Origin: CALFXN01 sp937957815
Lineage (GTDB): Bacteria > Synergistota > Synergistia > Synergistales > Aminobacteriaceae
Assembly (NCBI GenBank): GCA_036788195.1
Contig: DAIQNX010000067.1
Coordinates: 1 to 8,779, forward strand
Direction of reading: 5' to 3'
Length of the DNA stretch: 8,779 nt
Each line of letters opens with the position of its first letter. The stretch's first letter is position 1. The notes beneath the pieces are model-generated. The model had not been told where the DNA came from. It searched no databases and saw only the letters and a list, made by a program, of their open reading frames with translations. Positions 1-5,568 of the stretch are shown here, in pieces. The position numbers and the translations under genes were made by a program.

Positions 1-3000
1 CCATCGCCCCGTGCGTCCGCTCCCACTCCAGCGGCGACATCCGCCGTTTCGTCGCCGCAACCCTCGCGGCCCTCGCGTACACCGTCGCCTCGGCCTCCGC
101 CCGCTCTCTGGACTCCCCGGCGGCAATCAACTCTCCGACCTTCGCGTCGCGAATCGCGGCTTCCTCGTCGGCCAGCATCTTCCCGGTCATCTTCCCGAAC
201 GGAACTCTGGCTGGCGCGTCGGTGCGATTTTTCTCCATCCCGGAAACAGCCGGGGTTTCCGGTTCCTGCGTTTGGCTCCGCTTTGGCTCTTCAGCCAAAG
301 GCGCAACCAAATCATTGGCTTTCTTCTCCGCAATCGCGTTCGCCGTCGCGTCAAGTCCGTTCTTCGCCGCGATCTCGTCGCCGTACTCCGCGCGGATCTG
401 CGCCTTCGTCTTGTTCCGGATTTCCTCCCTGATCTTCGCAACGGCCTGTTTGTCAGGACGCTTTACCGGCTTTTCGTCAACGCCGTCGAAGAGCCCCGCG
501 CTTTCCCTCTGCCCTTCCGTTTGAACGCCGAGAAGCCGCGAGACAAGATCCCGTTTCGTCGGAACATCCGATTCCGTCCCCGGCAACGCCTGTTCGTTCG
601 GCGCTCCGAGACGTTCGACATTCTGCGCATATCTCGTCAGAAACTCCCTTACCGCCTTTGTCGAGGCCTTGTTGCTGTACAGGAACCGGGCAAGGGCCTT
701 TGTTTCTTCCGAGTGCCCCTTCTGGTCGAACAGGCTTGTCTGATCCGTCAGGTATTCCTCGATATTCCGCCCTTCGCTCCGCGCGGTATGAACGAGTTTG
801 ACGGCATCCATCAGGTCCTGCCTGATCGAAAGAGGATGCAGCAACCCCTTCTCGATCCGCCCTTCCATTCGTGCGATAACCGGAGCGGCCGCCATGAGTC
901 CATTCGAAATCCGCTTCGCATTATCGTCGGTCGACTCGGAGATCCTCCCGACAAGCGCCGGATCGCCATACGCACATGTCACGAGGGCGTTGCGAATCCT
1001 CCGGATGCCGTCCTGCGACAGCTGGCCGTCTTTGTCGAGGAACCGCCCCATCTCCGTCTCGCGGACGATGTTCTTTGCGAACGACTCAACGAAATCGCGG
1101 TTGATCTCCCCGGCCTCGTCGACATCAAACGTATCCAGCATCGCGTCGGAAATCTTGTCGGCGTCCATCTTTGCCTGTTCCGATGCCCCCATGTCGCCGA
1201 CAACGGAGGCGTTCGCATCTTCGGCAAAGGCGCGGAGATTCACGGAACCGTCCTGTAACTTCCGTACAAGAACCGGCTTCTTCATTCCCATGATTCGCTC
1301 GGGGTTGTCGCCGAGTTCCTGCGCCACCGGTCCGACGAGGTATTCCCGGTATCGCTGTGCACCTTCCGTTTTGGCGTCGTATGCCCGATCGACCGCCCAG
1401 GTACGATGGTTCCCGGCGACAACTACGCCATCTTCCTTTGCTGTCGGCGCTCCCCTGTCGGGGAAGTCGTCGAAGCCGAGTAATTCCGCCTTGAGATCCG
1501 CCGCCATCGTGCCAACACGGTAATCGGAGATCGCCTTGTCGGTATCCCTCGGTTGCAGTTCCTTCGGATACCCCTCGCTCCGGCTTGTTTTCAGATCGTC
1601 CACCTCGACGATCTCGTACCGGACCGGAGTTTCCTTCAAATCGCCGTTCTCACGGTAACGAACAATGCTGTCCTTGCCGGGAGTCGGGACATCCGACGCA
1701 GGTTCGACAACAGGCGCTTCGGGCCGCACCACCGGAGCGGCTTCGTTCCCCTGCGCCTTCGCCATGATGTCCGCCGCGTTCTTGACGATCTCCGCCACAT
1801 CTTCGTTTCCCTGTTGCGGCTGCGGGGCGACAACCGGAATAGCCTGCTCCGGCGCGACAACAACCGGAGCCGCATCGGTCTTGCCGCTCATCAACGACGC
1901 GAGAATCCCCCCAGGACTCCGAGTCTGTTTCTGCTCAACCGGAGCGACTGGTGCAGCGGATCCATCATCGACAACCGTTCCGTCAACCTTCAACGGAATC
2001 GCTTCGTCCGTAGCCAGAGAGGCATTGACGGCAGGGGTTGCCGCCGCCTTCGGTGCCGTGTCGCCGCCGATAACCGTTGTCGGGAGAGCGTCACCCTTAA
2101 GGACGACAGGACCGCCGCCCTGATTGTCGCCCGCATCGTCGGGAATGTCCTCGACGGAGAACGATTCATCCTCCAGAGCATCGAGAATCTCGTCGAAGTT
2201 CTGCGCCTGGCTGATGTCCTTCTTCGGAGACGGCTGTAGAGGTGAAGACGTTTCGCCGGCATCGTCGATGTTTTTCGTTCCCGAGCCGCGCATCGCCATG
2301 TTGAGCATCCCCATAGCCCCGCGACCGACAAGCGGATACAGCAACCCGCCAAAGACTCCGGCCTTTGCCGCTTCCAGCGCCTTCTGATAATCCGGCGCAT
2401 CCCCGAGGGCCGTTTGCGTGATAATCTCCTGCCCGAACTCTTCGCCCCCTTCCGGGAAAGACCCGGCGACATACGGGACGCCTTTTTGAACCATTCCCCG
2501 GGCAAGGGAACTCAATATCCCCTTTCCGGTGATTTTCCCCGCAAGGCTCTTGAGCATTTTGTCATTGAATATCAATCCGTCAGGAATCAGGTTGCTCGCG
2601 AGCAACAACGCGACGTTCCGGTCCTGCGTCTTCCCGGCGACATCCCGGAGCTGCTCGGGGGACATTCCCCGCCGCTTCCCTTCGGCGTACGCGCCGCCCG
2701 CTTCCGTGCTCGCTTCCGTAACCGTGTTCAGGAGGCTCATGAGCCCCCCGAGAGCCGGCCCGCCGAGAGCCCACGCCGCGCCGGAACGAAGGCCCGACGC
2801 GACCGTCATCCCCGAACTCTCGACCGCGTTTAGGACCTGCTTCCAAAACTCGCTCTCCGGCTGCTGATACTTAATGTACCGGCTCTCGCCTTCCCGGACG
2901 AGCTTGTTGCCGGACAACTCCAAAGCCTGTTGCCTTCCTCGGAGAGCGCCCCACAGGCGTTTCGCTTCCTCCGGATCCCCCTCGGATTCGGCGACTCTCG

Positions 3001-3433
3001 CCAGCAGAGCTATCTGTTGCTCCCCCGGAGTCATCCCCCGTATCTTCGATATTTCGTGCAGAGGGACTGTTTGCGCCTTCCCGATATCGTAGGAGAGCAC
3101 CCCCGCGTCCTTCAGATCCATTTCGCCTTGTTGCTTCCGATACTGCGTGTACGCGTTCCCCGCAGCCCTTCCGAGGTTCGTCGGATCCCGCTCCATGCCG
3201 GAAAGGTCCAGTGCGGCGTTGTTGCCGTGTTCGGAACGGGCGGGCGCGGAAAGATCCGAAGTCTTTTCCCTTTCTGCAAAGATCTCGTCGAAATCCTCAG
3301 CGATTGAACGAGATCTTGCCGTTTCTTCTCTCTCCGCAAAAATTTCGTCAAAGTCTTCAGCGATTGAGCGAGGTCTTGCCGCTCTTCCCCTTTCTGCAAA
3401 GATCTCGTCAAAATCCTCAGCGATTGTTCTCAC
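1..3433 (-). CDS. Large polyvalent phage virion protein with ddrB/ParB-like domain (3' end outside window)
   Basis: One uninterrupted minus-strand frame of 1,144 codons that runs off the window. I chose the GTG at 3433 because GGGGAGGGG lies 6 nt upstream (3448-3440); the first in-frame ATG is about 80 codons later and would discard conserved repeats. Residues 4-55 hold three 20-residue repeats, each with the core IAEDFDEIFAER; QNFDEILDAL at 411-420 is a degenerate fourth. Residues about 215-390 contain small-residue and hydrophobic helices. Residues about 430-590 are a Pro/Ala/Val-rich linker. Residues about 600-760 resemble the ddrB-like ParB-superfamily domain of phage polyvalent proteins: GNHRT at 674-678, then YREYL, PVLVRKL and FAEDANAS. 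The remainder is charged and helical. Proteins of this kind are usually packaged and ejected with the DNA. That role is inferred from architecture and from a virion-like gene upstream. The catalytic status of the ParB-like domain cannot be judged. Confidence 0.8.
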   Translation of the reverse strand, partial: MRTIAEDFDEIFAERGRAARPRSIAEDFDEIFAEREETARSRSIAEDFDEIFAEREKTSDLSAPARSEHGNNAALDLSGMERDPTNLGRAAGNAYTQYRKQQGEMDLKDAGVLSYDIGKAQTVPLHEISKIRGMTPGEQQIALLARVAESEGDPEEAKRLWGALRGRQQALELSGNKLVREGESRYIKYQQPESEFWKQVLNAVESSGMTVASGLRSGAAWALGGPALGGLMSLLNTVTEASTEAGGAYAEGKRRGMSPEQLRDVAGKTQDRNVALLLASNLIPDGLIFNDKMLKSLAGKITGKGILSSLARGMVQKGVPYVAGSFPEGGEEFGQEIITQTALGDAPDYQKALEAAKAGVFGGLLYPLVGRGAMGMLNMAMRGSGTKNIDDAGETSSPLQPSPKKDISQAQNFDEILDALEDESFSVEDIPDDAGDNQGGGPVVLKGDALPTTVIGGDTAPKAAATPAVNASLATDEAIPLKVDGTVVDDGSAAPVAPVEQKQTRSPGGILASLMSGKTDAAPVVVAPEQAIPVVAPQPQQGNEDVAEIVKNAADIMAKAQGNEAAPVVRPEAPVVEPASDVPTPGKDSIVRYRENGDLKETPVRYEIVEVDDLKTSRSEGYPKELQPRDTDKAISDYRVGTMAADLKAELLGFDDFPDRGAPTAKEDGVVVAGNHRTWAVDRAYDAKTEGAQRYREYLVGPVAQELGDNPERIMGMKKPVLVRKLQDGSVNLRAFAEDANASVVGDMGASEQAKMDADKISDAMLDTFDVDEAGEINRDFVESFAKNIVRETEMGRFLDKDGQLSQDGIRRIRNALVTCAYGDPALVGRISESTDDNAKRISNGLMAAAPVIARMEGRIEKGLLHPLSIRQDLMDAVKLVHTARSEGRNIEEYLTDQTSLFDQKGHSEETKALARFLYSNKASTKAVREFLTRYAQNVERLGAPNEQALPGTESDVPTKRDLVSRLLGVQTEGQRESAGLFDGVDEKPVKRPDKQAVAKIREEIRNKTKAQIRAEYGDEIAAKNGLDATANAIAEKKANDLVAPLAEEPKRSQTQEPETPAVSGMEKNRTDAPARVPFGKMTGKMLADEEAAIRDAKVGELIAAGESRERAEAEATVYARAARVAATKRRMSPLEWERTHGAM
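3245..3426 (-). repeat. Three tandem copies of a 60-bp repeat inside the large virion protein gene
   Basis: The unit repeats exactly every 60 bp, so it stays in frame and encodes the 20-residue unit IAEDFDEIFAER plus a variable Arg/Glu/Thr-rich spacer. Copies start at about residues 4, 24 and 44. Differences between copies are largely at synonymous positions within the acidic core, while the spacer varies in sequence. This suggests selection on the encoded core rather than a very recent duplication. Confidence 0.9.
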
Positions 3434-3439
3434 AGAGCA

Positions 3440-3448
3440 CCCCTCCCC
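3440..3448 (-). promoter_or_regulatory. Ribosome binding site that fixes the GTG start of the large virion protein
   Basis: GGGGAGGGG lies 6 nt before the GTG at 3433. It is the only good Shine-Dalgarno near the beginning of the open frame. A second GTG at 3440-3438 is out of frame. Confidence 0.6.
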
Positions 3449-3464
3449 GCCGCAATCGGGCAAC

Positions 3465-3495
3465 AAAAAAGCCGCCCACCCGAAGGTGGCGCGGC
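3465..3495 (-). terminator. Intrinsic terminator after the antirepressor gene
   Basis: The stem pairs GCCGC/GCGGC and CCACC/GGUGG with one bulged G, capped by a UUCG tetraloop and followed by six U (3470-3465). It starts 23 nt after the antirepressor stop. Only about 16 nt separate it from the ribosome binding site of the next gene, so no full promoter fits between them. The virion gene therefore seems to depend on read-through or antitermination, or on a promoter inside the antirepressor gene. Confidence 0.85.
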
Positions 3496-3518
3496 CTTTG
3501 GTCAAGCCTGGTCTACGT

Positions 3519-4628
3519 CTACTTCCCTTCCGTCCCCGTCGGCGCGGGCTGGGCGAAGAAATTCGCGAACCATTCGCGGCCCTTCTCCGAATACACCCAC
3601 CCCATGACTTCCTTGTCGGAGTACTTCGACTTCGTCCGGATCCACGTGCCGTACTCGTTCGACTGCCCCTCCGGAGCCTTCAGATCGTGATCGTTCGAAA
3701 TCCGGCCGATCCGGGCCTTGTTCGTCCCGTGTTCGGAAGCGATATCCGACGCCGAATACCACTTCCCTTCCGGCTTGGGAAGGACGTCCGTGAAGTCGTG
3801 TTTGGCCACCAGCTCGCCGTACTTCGCCATAAAGACCGTCTTCGACTCCGGCGTCATCACGTCCCCGAAGACGTTCATCCCTTCGAGAATCAGCTTCGCC
3901 ATGCGCCAGTCGGCGTTCTTGTCCATGATCTCGACGCGCTTCCGGGCGAGTTCGTCCGATTTGTCGGCCTTCATCGCCTTTACAGCGGGCGTCGCGTACT
4001 CGCCGGTCTTGCGGATGGTCGGAAGAACCTCGTGCGTGATCCATCGCTTGAACTGTTTCGCTTCGGGCTTGCGGGAACGCAGGATCAGGGAGTAGAGCCC
4101 GGATTCGGTGATTACGGTCATGCGCTGTTTGCCGGAGGGGGTGTTTACTAAACACACCCCCTTCTCATCGTCATCCAAATAGCGCACGGAATCTTGCGGT
4201 CGTTCAAGCTCTAGTACCTTGCACACATCGGCGGCGACGAAACGCGGTTCACCGTTGTCGCCCATGGTCACGCGGATCTCCTTGCCCTCGTACCCGAACA
4301 CCTGAAGCGCCTTTTTGCTCGCCATCGTCGTCTCCTCCTTCACAGTCTTCTCTTTCGGATAGTGGAACATCGCCTTCACGTCTTCGGGCGTTGCAACGAT
4401 TCCGCGTCCCTCAAGTTTCTCGATGCAGATCCACGCGACGAACATCGTCCATCCGAAGTTCCAGCCGATGCCGATCTCTCCGGGAAACGGTCCGCCCTTA
4501 CGTTCCTTCCGCAGCTCGATCGCCTTCCTGATAGCGACGTCGATCTTCTCGTCGTCCGGGAGATCGTGGTACGGATGTCCTTTCCCGTAAAGCTCGGTTG
4601 GTTTGAGAATCGACAGGCACGAGTCCAT
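3519..4628 (-). CDS. BRO-N phage antirepressor with extra N-terminal domain and internal start
   Basis: 369 residues from the ATG at 4628. Residues about 107-211 are a BRO-N domain (FVAADVCKVLEL, a DDDEKGV segment, ITESGLYSLILRSRKPEAKQF, then WITHEVLPTIRKTGEY). Residues about 230-360 form a C-terminal antirepressor region with a likely winged helix (WYSASDIASEHGTNKARIGR). Related phage antirepressors bind or neutralise the lysogenic repressor; that role is inferred here. Residues 1-101 form a separate small domain I do not recognise (GIGWNFGWTMFVAWICIEKLEGRGI). A second in-frame ATG at 4325 (residue 102) has a near-perfect ribosome binding site and marks the exact start of the BRO-N part, predicting 369- and 268-residue products. 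The first ATG lies directly behind a terminator-like hairpin holding its only weak ribosome binding site (GGGGG), so the long form may be repressed while the short form is translated freely. Confidence 0.85.
   Translation of the reverse strand: MDSCLSILKPTELYGKGHPYHDLPDDEKIDVAIRKAIELRKERKGGPFPGEIGIGWNFGWTMFVAWICIEKLEGRGIVATPEDVKAMFHYPKEKTVKEETTMASKKALQVFGYEGKEIRVTMGDNGEPRFVAADVCKVLELERPQDSVRYLDDDEKGVCLVNTPSGKQRMTVITESGLYSLILRSRKPEAKQFKRWITHEVLPTIRKTGEYATPAVKAMKADKSDELARKRVEIMDKNADWRMAKLILEGMNVFGDVMTPESKTVFMAKYGELVAKHDFTDVLPKPEGKWYSASDIASEHGTNKARIGRISNDHDLKAPEGQSNEYGTWIRTKSKYSDKEVMGWVYSEKGREWFANFFAQPAPTGTEGK
4326..4340 (-). promoter_or_regulatory. Internal ribosome binding site for a short antirepressor isoform
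   Basis: AAGGAGG at 4340-4334 is followed by an 8-nt spacer and the in-frame ATG at 4325. This is stronger than the site serving the ATG at 4628 and coincides with the domain boundary, so it is unlikely to be accidental. Confidence 0.7.
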
Positions 4629-4629
4629 G

Positions 4630-4664
4630 AAAAAAGCCCCCTTTCGTCCACAAGGACAGGGAGC
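4630..4664 (-). terminator. Terminator/attenuator hairpin that contains the antirepressor ribosome binding site
   Basis: GCUCCC (4664-4659) pairs with GGGGGC (4641-4636), with an inner GUCC/GGAC stem capped by UUGU. Six U follow (4635-4630) and then the ATG at 4628. The 3' arm supplies the only Shine-Dalgarno-like sequence for that ATG. One fold could therefore both stop transcription and hide the start site. Confidence 0.75.
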
Positions 4665-4754
4665 CTCTCATCATGTTATAATCCTCATGTGAGGGCTTTG
4701 CCCTTGCTCCGACCCGATTAGCTGACTGTCCGGCAAGAGAGACAGCTATTCGGG
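4630..4754 (-). ncRNA. Structured leader RNA, copy 2 (candidate C4-type antisense/attenuator RNA of the antirepressor)
   Basis: Elements in RNA order: a 12-bp stem with one mismatch (4754-4743 with 4724-4713) and an 18-nt loop; a 5-bp stem AGGGC/GCCCU with an AAA triloop (4704-4692); a CAUG/CAUG stem extended by UCA/UGA around a bulge (4692-4668); then the terminator 4664-4630. Copy 1 at 5151-5016 has the same order, the same 18-nt loop and the same AAA triloop but different paired bases. The 3' arm AAGCCCUC (4698-4691) can also pair with GGGGGCUU (4641-4634), the site before the antirepressor ATG. In phages P1/P7 the C4 RNA, and in P4 the CI RNA, control nearby genes through such antisense contacts. 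Assignment to the C4 family is inference from position and design. The HTH stop codon lies in the first stem. Confidence 0.55.
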
Positions 4755-4925
4755 TTTCTTATTGTTTTCCGGCAACACATCAGTCACAGATTCCTTGTTG
4801 ATCCTCCAGAATTTCCCCACGCGCTTCCCACTAAGCCTTCCGTCTTTCAGCCACCTGCGTATCGTAAACTCCGATACCCCGATAAGGGCCGCAGCCTCAG
4901 CGACGGAGTAGAAAGTCTCTCCCAT
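4746..4925 (-). CDS. Small excisionase/MerR-type helix-turn-helix protein (copy 2)
   Basis: 59 residues. I chose the ATG at 4925, preceded by GGAGGGAGGG. A longer frame back to 4982 would begin inside the promoter. Residues 5-50 match the excisionase-type DNA-binding fold: YSVAEAAALIGVSEFTIRRWLKDGRLSGKRVGKFWRI, then a helix. This is a single domain with a short tail ending KKPE. It is paralogous in position and fold to the HTH gene upstream. The repeat-rich promoter just before it suggests autoregulation, with the protein acting like Arc or Mnt of P22 on the antirepressor transcript; that is inference. An excisionase role is possible but no integrase gene is visible. The stop codon lies within the first stem of leader RNA copy 2, so translation of this gene would disturb that fold. 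Confidence 0.8.
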   Translation of the reverse strand: MGETFYSVAEAAALIGVSEFTIRRWLKDGRLSGKRVGKFWRINKESVTDVLPENNKKPE

Positions 4926-4949
4926 GTCACCCTCCCTCCATGCTTGATA

Positions 4950-4985
4950 TATTGCTATACGGAATAATACATAGCAATACATAGC
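4950..4985. promoter_or_regulatory. Probable operator: overlapping inverted and direct repeats on the promoter
   Basis: A perfect 9-bp inverted repeat, TATTGCTAT (4950-4958) and ATAGCAATA (4971-4979), surrounds the -10 box and transcription start. A perfect 10-bp tandem repeat, AATACATAGC twice (4966-4985), fills the spacer. Bound protein here would block RNA polymerase. The natural candidates are the two HTH proteins or the phage repressor. Confidence 0.65.
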
Positions 4986-4992
4986 ATGTCAA
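4964..4992 (-). promoter_or_regulatory. Near-consensus sigma-70 promoter for HTH copy 2 and the antirepressor
   Basis: TTGACA (4992-4987), a 17-nt spacer and TATTAT (4969-4964). It is the best promoter in the window and would drive HTH copy 2, the leader RNA and, on read-through, the antirepressor. Confidence 0.8.
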
Positions 4993-5015
4993 GAGGCCTC
5001 GGCGTACGAGTCCAT
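4989..5015 (-). pseudogene. Eight-codon ORF after leader RNA copy 1, probable remnant of a duplicated gene start
   Basis: ATGGACTCGT follows the seven-U tract of the first terminator, just as the antirepressor start follows the second. It has an excellent ribosome binding site (AAAGGAGGU, 5032-5024) but reads MDSYAEAS and stops at a TGA inside the -35 box of the next promoter. It is either a duplication scar or a real leader peptide; nothing in the sequence decides between them. Confidence 0.4.
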
Positions 5016-5058
5016 AAAAAAAGACCTCCTTTCCGGTTACGCTACGCCGGTAGAGGCC
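5016..5058 (-). terminator. Terminator/attenuator hairpin of leader RNA copy 1
   Basis: GGCCUCU (5058-5052) pairs, with wobbles, with AGGAGGUC (5030-5023). An inner CCGG/CCGG stem has a 10-nt loop, and seven U follow (5022-5016). The 3' arm is a perfect ribosome binding site for the ATG at 5015. The stop codon of HTH copy 1 lies in the apical loop (5039-5037). Confidence 0.75.
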
Positions 5059-5151
5059 TTCACTTGCCTGTGATAGAATACGGGCAAGGAAGGTTTCCTT
5101 CCGGTGTGACCCGAATAAGTGCTCTTGCTTGGCGGCGGACACTTATTCGGG
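5016..5151 (-). ncRNA. Structured leader RNA, copy 1 (candidate C4-type antisense/attenuator RNA)
   Basis: A perfect 12-bp stem (CCCGAATAAGTG at 5151-5140 with 5121-5110) carries an 18-nt loop. It is followed by GGAAGG/CCUUCC with an AAA triloop (5102-5088), CUUGCC/GGCAAG with a 14-nt loop (5088-5063), and the terminator. Compared with copy 2, most paired bases of stems 2 and 3 differ but pairing is kept, the hallmark of selection on RNA structure. The segment ACCUUCCUU (5094-5086) can pair with AAAGGAGGU (5032-5024) with one mismatch, the same antisense-to-ribosome-binding-site relation as in copy 2. It may regulate the downstream copy in trans; its own downstream ORF is only 8 codons. Confidence 0.55.
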
Positions 5152-5333
5152 TTTCCTATTTCCGATTGCACTTCGTTATTCCTCAGAAATTCTTCGATAT
5201 CCTGTTTCCTGAATCGTAGACTTTTCCCAACCTTAACTGCCTTCAGTTGCCCCCTCTCAATCAATCGATACACAGTTGCCCGCGAGACCCTGAGAGCGCC
5301 GGTGACATCATGGATGTTCAGAAGCTCATCCAA
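5037..5333 (-). CDS. Excisionase-type helix-turn-helix protein (copy 1) with frame-shifted C-terminal tail
   Basis: 98 residues from the TTG at 5333, chosen because a full AAGGAGGTGAT ribosome binding site lies about 10 nt upstream. The ATG at 5329 is out of frame, and residue 2 onward is immediately the conserved fold. Residues 2-52 are a typical excisionase/MerR-type domain (LNIHDVTGALRVSRATVYRLIERGQLKAVKVGKSLRF, then DIEEFLRN). Residues 60-98 (Pro/Ser/Lys-rich) have no family look and are read from the leader RNA itself. In the neighbouring frame the same DNA reads KPE-stop, exactly the end of HTH copy 2, so a one-base shift probably removed the old stop. The frame now ends in the terminator loop, so its translation would melt the RNA. 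Likely a regulator of this cassette; its target is unknown. Confidence 0.75.
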   Translation of the reverse strand: MDELLNIHDVTGALRVSRATVYRLIERGQLKAVKVGKSLRFRKQDIEEFLRNNEVQSEIGNPNKCPPPSKSTYSGHTGRKPSLPVFYHRQVKASTGVA

Positions 5334-5360
5334 CGGAATATCACCTCCTTATGCATTCGC

Positions 5361-5389
5361 ATTGTCTCACTACGTATCTTTTGCGTCAA
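5361..5389 (-). promoter_or_regulatory. Possible sigma-70 promoter for HTH copy 1
   Basis: TTGACG (5389-5384), 17 nt and GACAAT (5366-5361), placed about 10 nt before the ribosome binding site of HTH copy 1 and after the terminator at 5520-5546. The -35 box is good and the -10 box moderate. Confidence 0.5.
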
Positions 5390-5519
5390 GAGGGGGTCAG
5401 CTTATATTCGAAGGGTAGGCACTTTCTGCCCACCCTTTCGACAAGGGGTATTAAACGGATTCACACCCTTAGATACGGAAGCGCAACGCACGCAGAAAAT
5501 GCGTGTGTTGAATGCCAAC
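5390..5519. other. Gene-free stretch with two imperfect inverted repeats
   Basis: No gene is supported between the terminator at 5520-5546 and the promoter at 5389. Two near-perfect hairpins are present: CAACGCACGCA/TGCGTGTGTTG (5484-5494 and 5500-5510) with a 5-nt loop, and 5409-5420 with 5428-5440 (roughly CGAAGGGTAGGC against GCCCACCCTTTCG) with a 7-nt loop. Neither has a U-tract. They could be operators, recombination sites or remnants of a mobile element end. Confidence 0.5.
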
Positions 5520-5546
5520 AAAAAAGCCCCTCTTGTCGAGGGGCTT
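5520..5546 (-). terminator. Intrinsic terminator after the exported-protein gene
   Basis: A perfect stem AGCCCCUC/GAGGGGCU with a short GACAA-type loop is followed by six U (5525-5520). It lies about 23 nt past the stop at 5569 and separates the ATPase/exported-protein segment from the HTH cassette. Confidence 0.9.
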
Positions 5547-5568
5547 CCGGCTTCATTCGATCTGCTTC

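Noticed and set aside
11..1258. Long plus-strand open frame (415 codons) and others at 798-1523, 1553-2239 and 3147-4151
   Set aside because: They are Arg/Pro/Leu-rich shadows of the GC-rich minus-strand genes, without ribosome binding sites or family features. The minus-strand frame is continuous and has recognisable domains.
3245..3426. CRISPR-like regular repeats
   Set aside because: The 60-bp units are contiguous, coding and in frame, with no unique spacers.
3502..4155. A 217-codon minus-strand frame overlapping the antirepressor
   Set aside because: Low-complexity Arg/Asp/Gly composition in another frame of the recognised BRO-N gene.
4676..4692. Resemblance of the RNA ACAUGAGGAUUA in leader copy 2 to the phage MS2 coat-protein operator
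   Set aside because: The 3' half does not form the MS2 stem and copy 1 has no equivalent; treated as coincidence.
4926..4982. Longer N-terminus for HTH copy 2
   Set aside because: The extra codons would be read from the -10 box and spacer of the promoter. The ATG at 4925 has a proper ribosome binding site and begins just before the conserved fold.
5110..5151. A tRNA or tmRNA fragment suggested by the UUCGGGUC string
   Set aside because: No cloverleaf or acceptor stem can be drawn; the string belongs to a 12-bp stem with an 18-nt loop present in both leader copies.
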